A stretch of 64,000 nucleotides of DNA from Arthrobacter sp. Soil736 (GCF_001428005.1 NZ_LMSB01000003.1:1-64000), one strand, 5' to 3'; shown: positions 43,797 to 52,644, counted from the first letter of the stretch. The notes: generated by a model not told the origin, from the sequence alone. Translations and numbers: made by a program.

Positions 43797-44192
43797 CTAC
43801 TGGTCCTTCTTGATCCTGCGCCAGCCGCCGGCGCGGTTGTTGGCGATGATGGACCTGAACATGTCGGTCAGGGCCGGGGCGTTGATCGACTCGCCTTCGT
43901 GGAAGGCCACGGTGCGCCCCGTCTTGTTCTCCTGCCCGCCGGTGATGAGGTGCTCCGGATCCGGCGTCAGCCCGCCGTCGTAGAGGAAAACGTTGACGTG
44001 GTCCTTGGCGGCGAGGAGCGCGCAGACGTTCCCCTGGAGCTCGAAGTAGGGCTGGCGGGTGCGCTTGATGGTTTCCACCACCTCCGGATCGGCGGCGTGG
44101 ACCAGCTCGCGGACCTCCCGGCACACCGCCTGCTGCCACTCGGGCAGGGCATCGATGTAGGCGTCCACGCGCGGATCTGCGGTGTAGTCCAT
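43797..44192 (-). CDS. DUF1801 protein
   Basis: A 131-residue protein starting MDYTADPRVDAYIDALPEWQQAVCREVRELVHAAD, with the DUF1801 pattern (IKRTRQPYFELQGNVCALLAAKDHVNVFLYDGGL). The ATG at 44192 is preferred over upstream frames. The family is uncharacterised but shares a fold with YdhG-type proteins. It is the first gene of a three-gene unit with the methyltransferase and the RibD-like gene. Confidence 0.85.
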   Translation of the reverse strand: MDYTADPRVDAYIDALPEWQQAVCREVRELVHAADPEVVETIKRTRQPYFELQGNVCALLAAKDHVNVFLYDGGLTPDPEHLITGGQENKTGRTVAFHEGESINAPALTDMFRSIIANNRAGGWRRIKKDQ

Positions 44193-44238
44193 GGGGATAC
44201 CCTGCCACAGAAACCACTGCCCAACTAGGTATCCCCTG

Positions 44239-44304
44239 CCCAACTAGGTCGCAGTTGTTGTCGTTTTGGGCGCCCAAAACGACACCTACTGCCACCTAGT
44301 TGGG
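44239..44304. repeat. 66-bp palindromic intergenic element, copy C
   Basis: Two 33-base arms (44239-44271 and 44272-44304) abut with no loop and differ at four positions. The termini are CCCAACTAGGT and ACCTAGTTGGG and the core is TCGTTTTGGGC. A further CCCAACTAGGT copy lies just outside (44220-44230). It sits between nirD and the DUF1801 gene, and may terminate nirBD. Confidence 0.88.
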
Positions 44305-44310
44305 AGAGGG

Positions 44311-44652
44311 TCAGGGGAGCCGCAGGACGATGTTCCGGTTCCCGTCCGCGAACACCGGATAGCTGCGCAACGGGCCGGCCCCGGTGGTGGAGCATCCGGT
44401 GTCCAGCTCAAAGGCGTGCTGGTGCAGCGGGCACATCACCACGGACTGGTCAATGGTGCCGTCGGCGATCGGGCCGCCCTTGTGCGGACAGACGGCGGAG
44501 ACGGCGCGGAGCGAACCGTCCCGGAGCCGGAACACCGCGATCTGCTCGCCCGCCACGCCAAACGCGCGACCCTCGCCCACGGGAACCTGGTCCAGCGGGC
44601 CGAGGACGTGCAGGCCGGCGACCTGCCCGGCGTTGGAGAGTCCGGCGCTCAT
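44311..44652 (-). CDS. nirD: Nitrite reductase small subunit
   Basis: A 113-residue Rieske-type ferredoxin domain with [2Fe-2S] ligands in VCPHKG (Cys, His) and CPLHQHAF (Cys, His). NirD is the small partner of NirB in NADH-dependent assimilatory nitrite reduction to ammonium. Its start overlaps the nirB stop by four bases. Element C follows its stop. Confidence 0.93.
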   Translation of the reverse strand: MSAGLSNAGQVAGLHVLGPLDQVPVGEGRAFGVAGEQIAVFRLRDGSLRAVSAVCPHKGGPIADGTIDQSVVMCPLHQHAFELDTGCSTTGAGPLRSYPVFADGNRNIVLRLP

Positions 44653-47162
44653 CGGACCGGCACCTGGGGGAGGACCTCAAGCGGGAGCGAGGTGCGGAAC
44701 TGTCCGGGGGTGAACGGGTCGTCGCGTTCGGTCCACGGGTCAACGTAGGCGTCCACCGACTCCTGCATGGCGGCGTCCAGCTGCGCGCCCAGGCCTTCCG
44801 CGTCGTCCACAATCACCGCCCGCAGGTGCTCGATCCCCACCCGCGGCACGAACGCGTACGTCCGTTCCAACCAGTTGGCGCGCTCCCGGTAGTACTGCAT
44901 GAACCGGCCCGCGAGCAGCGTCACGGTCTGGGGGCTGTCCACGGTGGCCAGCAGATCGCCCTTCCGGATGTGGGCGCCCGCCGCCCCGCCCACGTAGATC
45001 TCCCAGCGGCCACCCTCCACCGCCACCACCCCCACATCCTTGACCAGCGACTCGGCGCAGTTCCGCGGGCAGCCGGACACGGCCAGCTTCAGCTTTGCCG
45101 GCGACTCAATGCCCTGGAAGCGCGACTCGATCTCAATGCCCAGTTTCGTGGAATCGCCGGTCCCGAAGCGGCAGAACTCCTGGCCCACGCACGTCTTCAC
45201 CGTGCGGAAGCTCTTGCCATACGCATAGCCGGACGGCATGTCGAGATCAGCCCAGACCTTCGGCAGGTCCTCCTTGGGAACACCCAGCAGGTCGATCCGC
45301 TGCCCGCCGGTCAGCTTCACCATGGGAATCTTGTACTTGTCCGCAACATCGGCGATCCGGCGGAGCTGCTCCGGCGACGTCACGCCGCCTTTCATCTGCG
45401 GCACCACGGAGAATGTGCCGTCGCGCTGGATGTTGGCGTGGACGCGGTCGTTGACGAACCGCGCGTCCCGCTCGTCGATGTACTCGCCGGCCCACATCAT
45501 CTTCAGCAGCGAGGCCAGTCCCATCTTCGATTTGGCGTCCTCGGCGCCGCCCGGGGCCAGGGCGGCGAACACCGCGGACACGGACCGCAGGCCCTGCTCG
45601 CGGATGGCCGTCATCAGCGCGGCCTTCTCCAGCGGCACGCCCGGGACGTAGTACGCCGCCGCGGGGTCCTCCTCCACGGCGCCGTCGGCGGCCCACTCCA
45701 CCACCTGCCGGACCAGCAGCTTGCACGAGCCGCAGCCCTTGCCCGCCCGCGTGGCATCCATGACTCCGGCCAGCGTGGTGCAGCCGCCGGCCACGGTATC
45801 CACCAGCGCCTGCTTGCTGACGCCGTTGCAGTTGCAGACCTGGGCGTCGCCGTCCAGTTCGGCCACTCCCGCTTCCTCGCCCGGCCCGCCAATGTCGAAC
45901 AGCAGCGAGACGCGTTCGTCGGGAAGCGGCAGCCCGCGGTCGAACGCCTGCGTCAGATATGCCACCTTGCGGCTGTCCCCGAGCAGCGTTGCGCCCACGA
46001 TCTTGCTGTCCCGGATCACGATGGACTTGAAGATCCCGCGGCTCGGCTCCGAAAACACCACGTGTTCATCGGTGTCCCGTTCCGGTGCCTGCAGCCCCAT
46101 GGAGGCGACGTCGACGCCGGCCACCTTGAGTTTGGTGGCGGTCCGGGAACCCAGGTAGGCCGCTTTCGGGTTGGCGCCGGTCACGTGGTCGGCCAGCACG
46201 GCGGCCTGCTCCCACAGGGGCGCCACCAGGCCGTACACCTCGCCGCGGTGCTGGACGCATTCTCCGACCGCGTAGATCTCGTCCTCGTCAGGCACCCGCA
46301 TCTGGTCGTCCACCACGATGGCACGCTCCACGGGCAGGCCGCTGGTGACCGCGACGTCCACGTTGGGCCGGATGCCGGCGGCCACCACCACCATGTCGCA
46401 GTCGATGTCCGGCTTGTCTCGCAGCCTGATGCCCCGCACCTTGTCCGCGCCCAGGATGGCCGTGGTCCGGCTGCCCGTGTGGACGGTGATACCGAGGGCT
46501 TCCACGCTGCGGCGCAGGACCGCGCCGCCGTCGGGCCCCATCTGCGCGTTCATGAGGTGCCCGCCGGAGTGGACCACCTCGACGTCGATGCCGTGGCTTT
46601 GCAGCCCCCGCGCGGCTTCCAGCCCCAGCAGACCGCCGCCGATCACCACGGCGCGGTGATGGTTGTCCTGTTGGGCGTAGGACACCATGCCCGTGGTGTC
46701 GTCGATGGTCCGGAAGGCGAAAATCCCCGGCAGCAGCCGTCCGCCCGGCGTGTACATGCCGTCCATCGGCGGTAGGTGCGAGCGGCTGCCGGTGGCGATG
46801 ACCAGGACGTCGTAGGGGGTGGCCCGGGCGTCGTCGGAAAACACCAGCTTGGCGAAGCGGTCGATCTTGTCCACGCGGACGCCGGCGTGCAGCGTGATGT
46901 TGTTTTCCCGGTACCAGGCCAGTGAGTTGAGGAAGATGTTGCCAGTGTCCTCCTCGCCGGCGAGGACGTGGCTGAGCATGATCCGGTTGTAGTTCCCGTA
47001 GGGCTCGTCACCGAACATGGTGATCCTGTACTGCACCGCCCCGCCGCGAGCCAGGATCTCCTCGACGGCGCGCGCCCCCGCCATGCCGTTGCCGATCACC
47101 ACCAGCCGACGTCGGGAATCAACGGTTTTGGTCCGGGCGGACCGGCTCGCCAGTGCGGTCAT
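44649..47162 (-). CDS. nirB: NADH-dependent nitrite reductase large subunit
   Basis: An 837-residue enzyme. Order: N-terminal FAD/NAD pyridine nucleotide-disulfide domain (VVIGNGMAGARAVEEIL, YAVGECVQHRG), two BFD-like [2Fe-2S] segments (QVCNCNGVSKQALVDTV, GKGCGSCKLLVRQVV), and the sulfite/nitrite reductase domain with siroheme-[4Fe-4S] ligands CVGQEFC and CPRNC. It reduces nitrite to ammonium with NADH in the cytosol. It overlaps the small upstream gene (TGATG) and nirD (ATGA), so the three are translated together. Confidence 0.96.
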   Translation of the reverse strand: MTALASRSARTKTVDSRRRLVVIGNGMAGARAVEEILARGGAVQYRITMFGDEPYGNYNRIMLSHVLAGEEDTGNIFLNSLAWYRENNITLHAGVRVDKIDRFAKLVFSDDARATPYDVLVIATGSRSHLPPMDGMYTPGGRLLPGIFAFRTIDDTTGMVSYAQQDNHHRAVVIGGGLLGLEAARGLQSHGIDVEVVHSGGHLMNAQMGPDGGAVLRRSVEALGITVHTGSRTTAILGADKVRGIRLRDKPDIDCDMVVVAAGIRPNVDVAVTSGLPVERAIVVDDQMRVPDEDEIYAVGECVQHRGEVYGLVAPLWEQAAVLADHVTGANPKAAYLGSRTATKLKVAGVDVASMGLQAPERDTDEHVVFSEPSRGIFKSIVIRDSKIVGATLLGDSRKVAYLTQAFDRGLPLPDERVSLLFDIGGPGEEAGVAELDGDAQVCNCNGVSKQALVDTVAGGCTTLAGVMDATRAGKGCGSCKLLVRQVVEWAADGAVEEDPAAAYYVPGVPLEKAALMTAIREQGLRSVSAVFAALAPGGAEDAKSKMGLASLLKMMWAGEYIDERDARFVNDRVHANIQRDGTFSVVPQMKGGVTSPEQLRRIADVADKYKIPMVKLTGGQRIDLLGVPKEDLPKVWADLDMPSGYAYGKSFRTVKTCVGQEFCRFGTGDSTKLGIEIESRFQGIESPAKLKLAVSGCPRNCAESLVKDVGVVAVEGGRWEIYVGGAAGAHIRKGDLLATVDSPQTVTLLAGRFMQYYRERANWLERTYAFVPRVGIEHLRAVIVDDAEGLGAQLDAAMQESVDAYVDPWTERDDPFTPGQFRTSLPLEVLPQVPVR

Positions 47163-47509
47163 CAGTGCTCCACCATGCCCAGATCGACCACCACTGAGCC
47201 GCTCACACCCGTGTCCGCCAGCAGCCTGAGTTCGATCAGCGAGCCGCCCTCGATGTCCTCCACCACCCGGAGCGGGACGTGGACATCGCTCTTGGCGCCG
47301 ATCGGGAAGTACCGCATGGGGATGCCGTCACGCATCAGGACCACGGTGATCAGCTCGGGGGAGGAGTTGCCGCCCCGGAAGTACAGCGTCTGGTTGATCA
47401 CGCCGTCGGGAACATAGTGCGAGAGCTGGCTGTGGATGGGCACCGGCTTTTCCACGCCGGCTCCGTCGAAGGGGAAGATGCCCTGGAGGAAGAGGTTCTT
47501 CAAGGTCAC
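47162..47509 (-). CDS. Small conserved protein co-transcribed with nirBD, unrecognised
   Basis: A 115-residue beta-rich protein. GTG 47509 is chosen because AAAGGA is about seven bases upstream; a longer frame to 47560 is possible. The sequence (LYFRGGNSSPELITVVLMRDGIPMRYFPIGAKSDVHVPLRVVEDIEGGSLIELRLLADTGVSGSVVVDLGMVEH) looks like a small beta-sandwich, with no cysteines for metal or cluster binding. Its stop overlaps the nirB start. I do not recognise the family. The position suggests a role in nitrite reductase assembly or nitrogen sensing. Confidence 0.7.
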   Translation of the reverse strand: MTLKNLFLQGIFPFDGAGVEKPVPIHSQLSHYVPDGVINQTLYFRGGNSSPELITVVLMRDGIPMRYFPIGAKSDVHVPLRVVEDIEGGSLIELRLLADTGVSGSVVVDLGMVEH

Positions 47510-47604
47510 GGTCAGATCCTTTCGGCGGAGGGACGCTGCACCGGGTTGGCGGCCCGGCATATGTCCATCCTTCGCCGCGCTTGTTACAGCGCCCGGCGGG
47601 CCAT

Positions 47605-47620
47605 GTAATTTCCGTTTAAC
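47605..47620 (-). promoter_or_regulatory. Possible GlnR box upstream of the nir operon
   Basis: On the minus strand GTTAA-N6-ATTAC (47620-47605) resembles the actinobacterial GlnR pattern GTnAC-N6-GnAAC imperfectly, about 96 bases before the first gene. A GTTAC lies at 47583-47587 on the other strand. Nitrogen control of nir genes by GlnR is known in relatives; this match is weak. Confidence 0.3.
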
Positions 47621-47689
47621 ACCTTCCTCACCGTGGGCGCGGACACGGTGGACTTGGCCGCGGCCGCGGCCGCGGACGCGGACAAAACG

Positions 47690-47731
47690 AAGCCGCGCGG
47701 CGGAACACCGGTGTGTTCCGCCGCGCGGCTT
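47690..47731 (-). terminator. Strong hairpin terminator after the amino-acid permease gene
   Basis: A perfect 19-base stem (47690-47708 with 47713-47731) and 4-base loop CGGT, ending in TT on each side (AAGCC...GGCTT). It lies 30 bases past the permease stop, on the side read by minus-strand transcription. A (GGCCGC)-rich run follows at 47653-47676. Confidence 0.75.
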
Positions 47732-47762
47732 GCGGTTTCTGGGAGCTGGGAGCTAAGAGCGG

Positions 47763-49253
47763 CTAGGCCTTGGCCGCGGGCGATGCGGCGTCGGCGTTGG
47801 AGTCCGCAGTCCATTCCGCGATCCGGGCCTGCTGCAGGGGTGTCTGGCGGTTGAAGTACCAGGCAGCGCCCAGCAGCAGGAACCACAGCGGGGCAACCAC
47901 CAGGGCCAGGCGGGTGTCCTCAGCCTGGGCCAGAGCCACCAGCATGAACACGAAGAACGCCAGGACCACGTAGGGCATGAAGGTGCCGCCGGGCATCTTG
48001 AAGGATGACGACGCGTGGAGTTCCGGGCGCCGGCGGCGGAACACGATGTAGCTGACCAGGATCATGGACCAGACGAACATCGTGAGGACGGACGCCACTG
48101 AGGTGACCACGGTGAAGGCGCCGATCACGGAGTCTCCCGCGTACAGCAGGACCAGCCCGGCCAGCAGGAAGATGCAGGAGAACAGAAGGGCGTTCTGCGG
48201 GACCTTGCGGACGCTCAGCTTGCCGAAGGATTTCGGGGCGTTGCCGTCCTGGGCGAGGCCGTAGACCATGCGCGAGGTTGAGTAGATGCCGGAGTTGGCG
48301 CTGGACGCGGCGGATGTCAGGACCACCAGGTTGATGACCACGGCGGCGATCCCCAGACCGGCCAGGGTGAACATGCCGATGAACGGGCTGCTGGCGGGGT
48401 CGATGCTGCGCCACGGGTTGACGGCCATGATGACCACGAGTGCGCCAACGTAGAACAGCAGGACGCGGACGGGGATGGAGTTGATGGCCCGGGGGAGGTT
48501 CTTTTCCGGGTCCTTGGTTTCCGCTGCGGCAGTGCCGACCAGTTCGATGCCGGCGAAGGCGAAGATGGCGATCTGGAAGCCGAGGATGAAGCCGAACATG
48601 CCGTGCGGGAACATCCCGCCGTCGTCCCAGATGTTGGCGAGGCTGGCCACCGCGCCGCTGGGCGACGTGAAATGGGTGGCGATCATGACAATGCCCGTGC
48701 CGATGAGCGCAAGGATGGCCACCACCTTGATGATCGCGAACCAGAACTCCGCTTCGCCGAAGGCCTTGACCGTGGGGAGGTTCAGCAGGATCAGGACCAC
48801 CGGTGTAATCAGCGCGGGAATCCACAGGGGTGTGCCGGGGGCAAGCTTGTCCACGTAGCCGGCGATCGCCACAATGTCAGCCACGCCTGTCACTACCCAG
48901 AAGAACCAGTAGGACCAGCCCGTAAAGAACCCGGCCCAGGGGCCCAGGAGGTCGCCCGCGAAATCGCTGAACGACTTGTAGTTCAGGTTGGAGAGCAGGA
49001 TCTCGCCCATGGCGCGCATGACGAAGAACAGCATGAAGCCGATGATCATGTAAACGAAGATGACGGAGGGCCCGGCGAGGGAGATGGTCTTGCCGGAGCC
49101 CATGAACAGTCCGGTGCCGATTGCGCCGCCGATGGCCAGGAGCTGGATGTGGCGGTTGCCCAGGGCGCGGGCGAGGTGTTCGTCCTTGCCCTGTCCGGGT
49201 GCGGCAGTTTCTGTGGGGGATTGAACGGGAACGGTGGTGGTGCGTTCAGACAT
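47763..49253 (-). CDS. Amino-acid permease (CycA-type)
   Basis: A 496-residue amino acid/polyamine/organocation transporter with 12 helices. ATG 49253 follows AAGGAAGAAG. Signatures are HLARALGNRHIQLLAIGGAIGTGLFMGSGKTIS and FAFAGIELVGTAAAETKDPEKNLPRAINSIPVR, close to the D-serine/D-alanine/glycine transporter CycA. It imports small neutral amino acids with protons. It is a single transcription unit ending in a strong hairpin. Confidence 0.9.
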   Translation of the reverse strand: MSERTTTVPVQSPTETAAPGQGKDEHLARALGNRHIQLLAIGGAIGTGLFMGSGKTISLAGPSVIFVYMIIGFMLFFVMRAMGEILLSNLNYKSFSDFAGDLLGPWAGFFTGWSYWFFWVVTGVADIVAIAGYVDKLAPGTPLWIPALITPVVLILLNLPTVKAFGEAEFWFAIIKVVAILALIGTGIVMIATHFTSPSGAVASLANIWDDGGMFPHGMFGFILGFQIAIFAFAGIELVGTAAAETKDPEKNLPRAINSIPVRVLLFYVGALVVIMAVNPWRSIDPASSPFIGMFTLAGLGIAAVVINLVVLTSAASSANSGIYSTSRMVYGLAQDGNAPKSFGKLSVRKVPQNALLFSCIFLLAGLVLLYAGDSVIGAFTVVTSVASVLTMFVWSMILVSYIVFRRRRPELHASSSFKMPGGTFMPYVVLAFFVFMLVALAQAEDTRLALVVAPLWFLLLGAAWYFNRQTPLQQARIAEWTADSNADAASPAAKA

Positions 49254-49679
49254 CAAGTCTTCTTCCTTGTCACAGGTGCCGGCACTTGCACTACGGCGCA
49301 GAGCCGGCCGCGTTGATCCGCCGACAATGTGACGGAACTAACAATTTGGGGGTGGGTTAAGACTAGGAGCAGGCGGGCCGCCCCGAGCCTGGCCGCCCGG
49401 GTGTGCCGGCTGCCCGCTCCGGCCGCCCGATCACCCGCGAAGGCCCCGGGCCCCGCCGCGGGACAGGGCATTCTCCCTGTGCGGACGGGGCGTGCGGCCT
49501 GCGCCCGGGCGGGGCGGCTACCGCCCGCCGGAACGCGGAGCGCGGCGCGAGTGGTCGACATATGTTCAGCGCGACAGCCTCAAATGTCGTCCGATGTTCG
49601 ACGTAATATTCGTCACACTCAGAGGTGGTCGGTTGACCGGACGCCTGGGTCGGCGATAGGGCGGATGACAGGGGCCGGG
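49254..49679. other. Intergenic region between the permease and the helicase leader
   Basis: About 430 bases with no supported gene. It holds the permease promoter region and AT-rich patches near 49555-49620 (repeated TCGAC/GTTCGA-like pieces). I see no clean repeat, riboswitch or operator in it. Confidence 0.4.
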
Positions 49680-49699
49680 TTGGCTAATGCTAGACTGGT

Positions 49700-49790
49700 G
49701 GAACTTGATGTGCAGTGATGCCCACTTTGTTCCGGTCCATCAACCGGAACCCCGCAACGGATCCGTCCTTGCAGGGGGTGGGCTTTTTTC
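49700..49790 (+). ncRNA. Structured 5' leader with intrinsic terminator before the DEAD-box gene
   Basis: GCCCAC (49720-49725) pairs with GTGGGC (49778-49783), directly followed by six T (49784-49789). Inside are an 8-base hairpin GTTCCGGT/ACCGGAAC (49729-49750) and a second stem CCCCGCAA/TTGC-GGGG (49750-49777). A plausible -10 (TAGACT near 49691) is upstream. The helicase ATG is about 160 bases further on. The arrangement looks like a transcription attenuator or a small terminated RNA. I cannot tell which from sequence alone. Confidence 0.6.
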
Positions 49791-49949
49791 ATGTGAGAGG
49801 CACATCCTGCGTCGATGAACGCTATTTGGTCCCAGCCGCATCATGCCGGCCGGTTGATCACCTGACTTTTCCTCGGCGACCCCCTGAGCCAACCGGCATC
49901 GGGGGCCGATATCCGCTTGGATACCGCCTGAAAGACCCTGATAAAACAC

Positions 49950-51836
49950 ATGACTACTTTCGCTGCCCTCGGCACGCCCAAGGCACTCGCCGACACCCTG
50001 ACCGCGCAGGGGATCGTTGAACCGTTCCCCATCCAGGTCAAGACCCTCCCGGACACCCTGGCCGGACGCGACGTCCTGGGCCGCGGCCGCACAGGCTCCG
50101 GCAAGACCATCGCCTTCGCCATCCCGCTGGTGGCCCGCCTCGCCGAGCGCGAAGCCAAGCACTTCCGCAAGCCCGGCCGCCCCATGGGCCTGGTCCTTGC
50201 ACCCACCCGTGAACTGGCCACGCAGATCAACGCCACGATCGAGCCGATGGCCAAGGCCATGGGCCTGAACACCACCGTGATCTACGGCGGCATCTCCCAG
50301 GCGCGCCAGGAGAAGGCCCTGCGCGCCGGCGTCGACATCGTCATCGCCTGCCCGGGCCGCCTGGAGGACCTCATCCGCCAGCGCATCCTGACCCTCGAAG
50401 CCGTTGAGGTCACCGTGCTGGACGAGGCAGACCACATGGCCGACCTCGGCTTCCTGCCCGTGGTCAAGAAGCTCATGGACATGACCCCGAGCCAGGGCCA
50501 GCGACTGCTGTTCTCGGCCACGCTGGACAACGGCGTGGACAAGATCGTCCAGCGTTACCTGTCCAACCCGCTGACCCACTCCGTGGACGATCCGCAGGCC
50601 GCGGTGACCACCATGGAACACCACGTGCTGGTGGTCAACGACCAGACCGTCAAGAAGCAGCTGATCGTCGAGCTCGCCTCGGGCGCCGGCCGCCGCGTGC
50701 TCTTCATGCGCACCAAGCACCACGCCCGCAAGCTGGCCAAGACCCTGACCGACGCCGGGATCCCCGCCGTCGACCTGCACGGCAACCTTTCGCAGAACGC
50801 CCGTGACCGCAACCTGGCCGAGTTCTCCTCCGGTGAGGTCCGCGTCCTGGTGGCCACCGACGTCGCGGCCCGCGGCGTCCACGTGGACGACGTCGAACTG
50901 GTCATCCACGTTGACCCGCCCACGGAGCACAAGGCGTACCTGCACCGCTCCGGCCGTACGGCACGTGCCGGTTCGGACGGAACCGTGGTCACGCTGACCC
51001 TGCCCGAGCAGCAGTCGGACGTCAAGAAGCTGATGAAGGCTGCCGGCGTCGAGGTCAACTTCGAGCGCGTCACCGCCAACTCGCCGCTGGTTGCCGAACT
51101 GGTGGGCGAAATGGCCGACAAGATCGATCCGCGCACCCGCGCCGCACTGCTCGCCGCCAAGGCTGCGCAGCACGGCGGCGGCACCTCCACCGGTGCCAAC
51201 GCAGAGCGCAAGCGCGCACGCCGCCAGGCTGCACCCACCACGGGTGGCCGGGGCGGACGCGGCGGACGCGGACGGGTTTCGGCTGAGGCTCCCCGCACCG
51301 ACCTGCCCCGTGCAGAACGCCGCGCTGCGGCCTACGAAGGCCAGGCCGCAGCCCGCAACGCCGCTGACCGCGTCATCGAGCAAAACGAAGACCGGGCCCA
51401 GGCAGCAGCAGCTGCACGCCGCAACGCACGTGGCCGTGGCGCGGCGTCCACGCACCGCAACGACGTTCCGGCGGCCGGCGGCCGTTCATCGGCTGGCCGC
51501 GGTTCGGACGGACGTTCCGAATCCCGCATCACCCGCAGCGATGCTCCCCGCGGCGGCACGGGTCGCCCGGCCACGGGCGGCCAGCGCAGCGGACGTCCGG
51601 CAACGGGCCAGCGCGCTGCCGGCACAGATGCCCGCACCGGTGCCACCGCGGGCGGCAACACCGGCGGCCAGCGCGCCGCGGGCGGCAACAAGGCTGTCTG
51701 GTCCTCCAACACCGGCGGCACCTCGGGCGGATCCTACTCCGGCGGCGGCAACGGCCGCTCCGGCGAAGGCCGCCCGGCACGCAGCGGCCCCCGCCGTGCG
51801 TCGGCTCCGGCATCGAACGAACGCCGCGGCCGCTAG
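49950..51836 (+). CDS. DEAD-box RNA helicase with long basic C-terminus (RhlE-like)
   Basis: A 628-residue ATP-dependent RNA helicase. Motifs in order: Q motif (PFPIQVK, ~25), Walker A GRTGSGKT (46-53), PTRELA, PGR, DEAD (158-161), SAT, HRSGRTARAG. From about residue 405 onward the protein is a low-complexity Arg/Gly/Ala tail with many RGG-like units, fitting RNA binding and possibly phase-separated RNP bodies. Such helicases act in ribosome assembly and cold adaptation. A structured leader precedes it and a terminator follows. Confidence 0.95.
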   Translation: MTTFAALGTPKALADTLTAQGIVEPFPIQVKTLPDTLAGRDVLGRGRTGSGKTIAFAIPLVARLAEREAKHFRKPGRPMGLVLAPTRELATQINATIEPMAKAMGLNTTVIYGGISQARQEKALRAGVDIVIACPGRLEDLIRQRILTLEAVEVTVLDEADHMADLGFLPVVKKLMDMTPSQGQRLLFSATLDNGVDKIVQRYLSNPLTHSVDDPQAAVTTMEHHVLVVNDQTVKKQLIVELASGAGRRVLFMRTKHHARKLAKTLTDAGIPAVDLHGNLSQNARDRNLAEFSSGEVRVLVATDVAARGVHVDDVELVIHVDPPTEHKAYLHRSGRTARAGSDGTVVTLTLPEQQSDVKKLMKAAGVEVNFERVTANSPLVAELVGEMADKIDPRTRAALLAAKAAQHGGGTSTGANAERKRARRQAAPTTGGRGGRGGRGRVSAEAPRTDLPRAERRAAAYEGQAAARNAADRVIEQNEDRAQAAAAARRNARGRGAASTHRNDVPAAGGRSSAGRGSDGRSESRITRSDAPRGGTGRPATGGQRSGRPATGQRAAGTDARTGATAGGNTGGQRAAGGNKAVWSSNTGGTSGGSYSGGGNGRSGEGRPARSGPRRASAPASNERRGR

Positions 51837-51862
51837 GGTTACGGATTTACGCTAGGCAAACG

Positions 51863-51900
51863 GACGGACGCTACGGGGATTCCCGTAGCGTCCGTCTTTT
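51863..51900 (+). terminator. Rho-independent terminator of the helicase gene
   Basis: A perfect 15-base stem (51863-51877 with 51882-51896), 4-base loop and TTTT (51897-51900), 27 bases after the stop. Confidence 0.92.
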
Positions 51901-51929
51901 ACCGTAGCGCCCGTCTCTTGGCGCAGCGC

Positions 51930-52580
51930 TTACCAGCCGCGGGACCGCCACTCGTCCAGGTGCGGACGCTCCGCACCCAGGGTGGTGGGCTTGCCGTGGC
52001 CCGGATGCACCACGGTGTCGTCCGGATAGACGTCGAACAGCCGCTCGGTCACGTCGCTGATCAGCTGGGCGAACCGCGCAGGATCCTGCTGCGTGTTGCC
52101 GACCCCGCCCGGGAACAGCGAGTCGCCGGAGAAGATGTGGGCCGGACCTTCCGGGTCCTGGTACACCAGCGCAATGGATCCCGGTGTGTGTCCGCGGAGA
52201 TGCACTGCCGTCACGTCGAAGCCGTCGAAGTTGCCGACGTCCCCGTGGGCCAGCAGCACGTCCACAGGCACCGGAAGCTCCGGCGCGTCATCGGTTCCCG
52301 CGGCAGTCCGGGCCCCGGTCGCCTCCACCAGGCCGGGCAATGCCCTGACGTGGTCCCAGTGCTGGTGCGTGGTGGCCACCAACGCCAGCTTCGGCACGGC
52401 GGAGGTGTCCGCCGCGGCGTCCGCGAGCAGCGACTGAATCGCGGGAAGATCGTCCGCGGCGTCTATCAGCAGCTGCGCGCCGGACTCCCTGGCGGTGAGC
52501 AGATACACGTTGTTGTCCATCTCGCTGACCGAAATGCGGCGGATGGTGATGTCCCGGAGTGAGTGAATAAGCGTGTCCAT
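51930..52580 (-). CDS. Metallo-beta-lactamase-fold hydrolase (glyoxalase II-like)
   Basis: A 216-residue protein. ATG 52580 (MDTLIHSLRD) is chosen over an upstream frame that reads through a tandem duplication. The metal motif THQHWDHV (HxHxDH), the GHTPGS loop and FSGDSLFPGGVGNT, then HPGHG, are typical of glyoxalase II/thiol-ester hydrolases with two metal ions. Substrate is unassigned (possibly S-acyl mycothiol-type thioesters, inferred). It stands between the helicase terminator and the aldo/keto reductase. Confidence 0.88.
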   Translation of the reverse strand: MDTLIHSLRDITIRRISVSEMDNNVYLLTARESGAQLLIDAADDLPAIQSLLADAAADTSAVPKLALVATTHQHWDHVRALPGLVEATGARTAAGTDDAPELPVPVDVLLAHGDVGNFDGFDVTAVHLRGHTPGSIALVYQDPEGPAHIFSGDSLFPGGVGNTQQDPARFAQLISDVTERLFDVYPDDTVVHPGHGKPTTLGAERPHLDEWRSRGW

Positions 52581-52593
52581 GCGGTTCAGTCTA

Positions 52594-52628
52594 CGAAGCT
52601 GAGCCAACACCCGAAGCTGAGCCAACAC
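52594..52628. repeat. Tandem duplication upstream of the hydrolase gene
   Basis: CGAAGCTGAGCCAACAC occurs at 52594-52610 and 52612-52628, an 18-base period, 14 bases before the hydrolase start. It probably arose by slippage; it could influence expression. Confidence 0.6.
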
Positions 52629-52644
52629 AGCGCTGAGCACAATA

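Noticed and set aside
47653..47676. Run of GGCCGC units near the permease terminator
   Set aside because: A short GC-rich simple sequence beside a terminator; no regular array or coding sense.
49555..49618. GTTC/GAAC-like pieces resembling a LexA (SOS) box
   Set aside because: Aligned to CGAAC-N4-GTTCG, only about half the bases agree, and no repair gene is adjacent.
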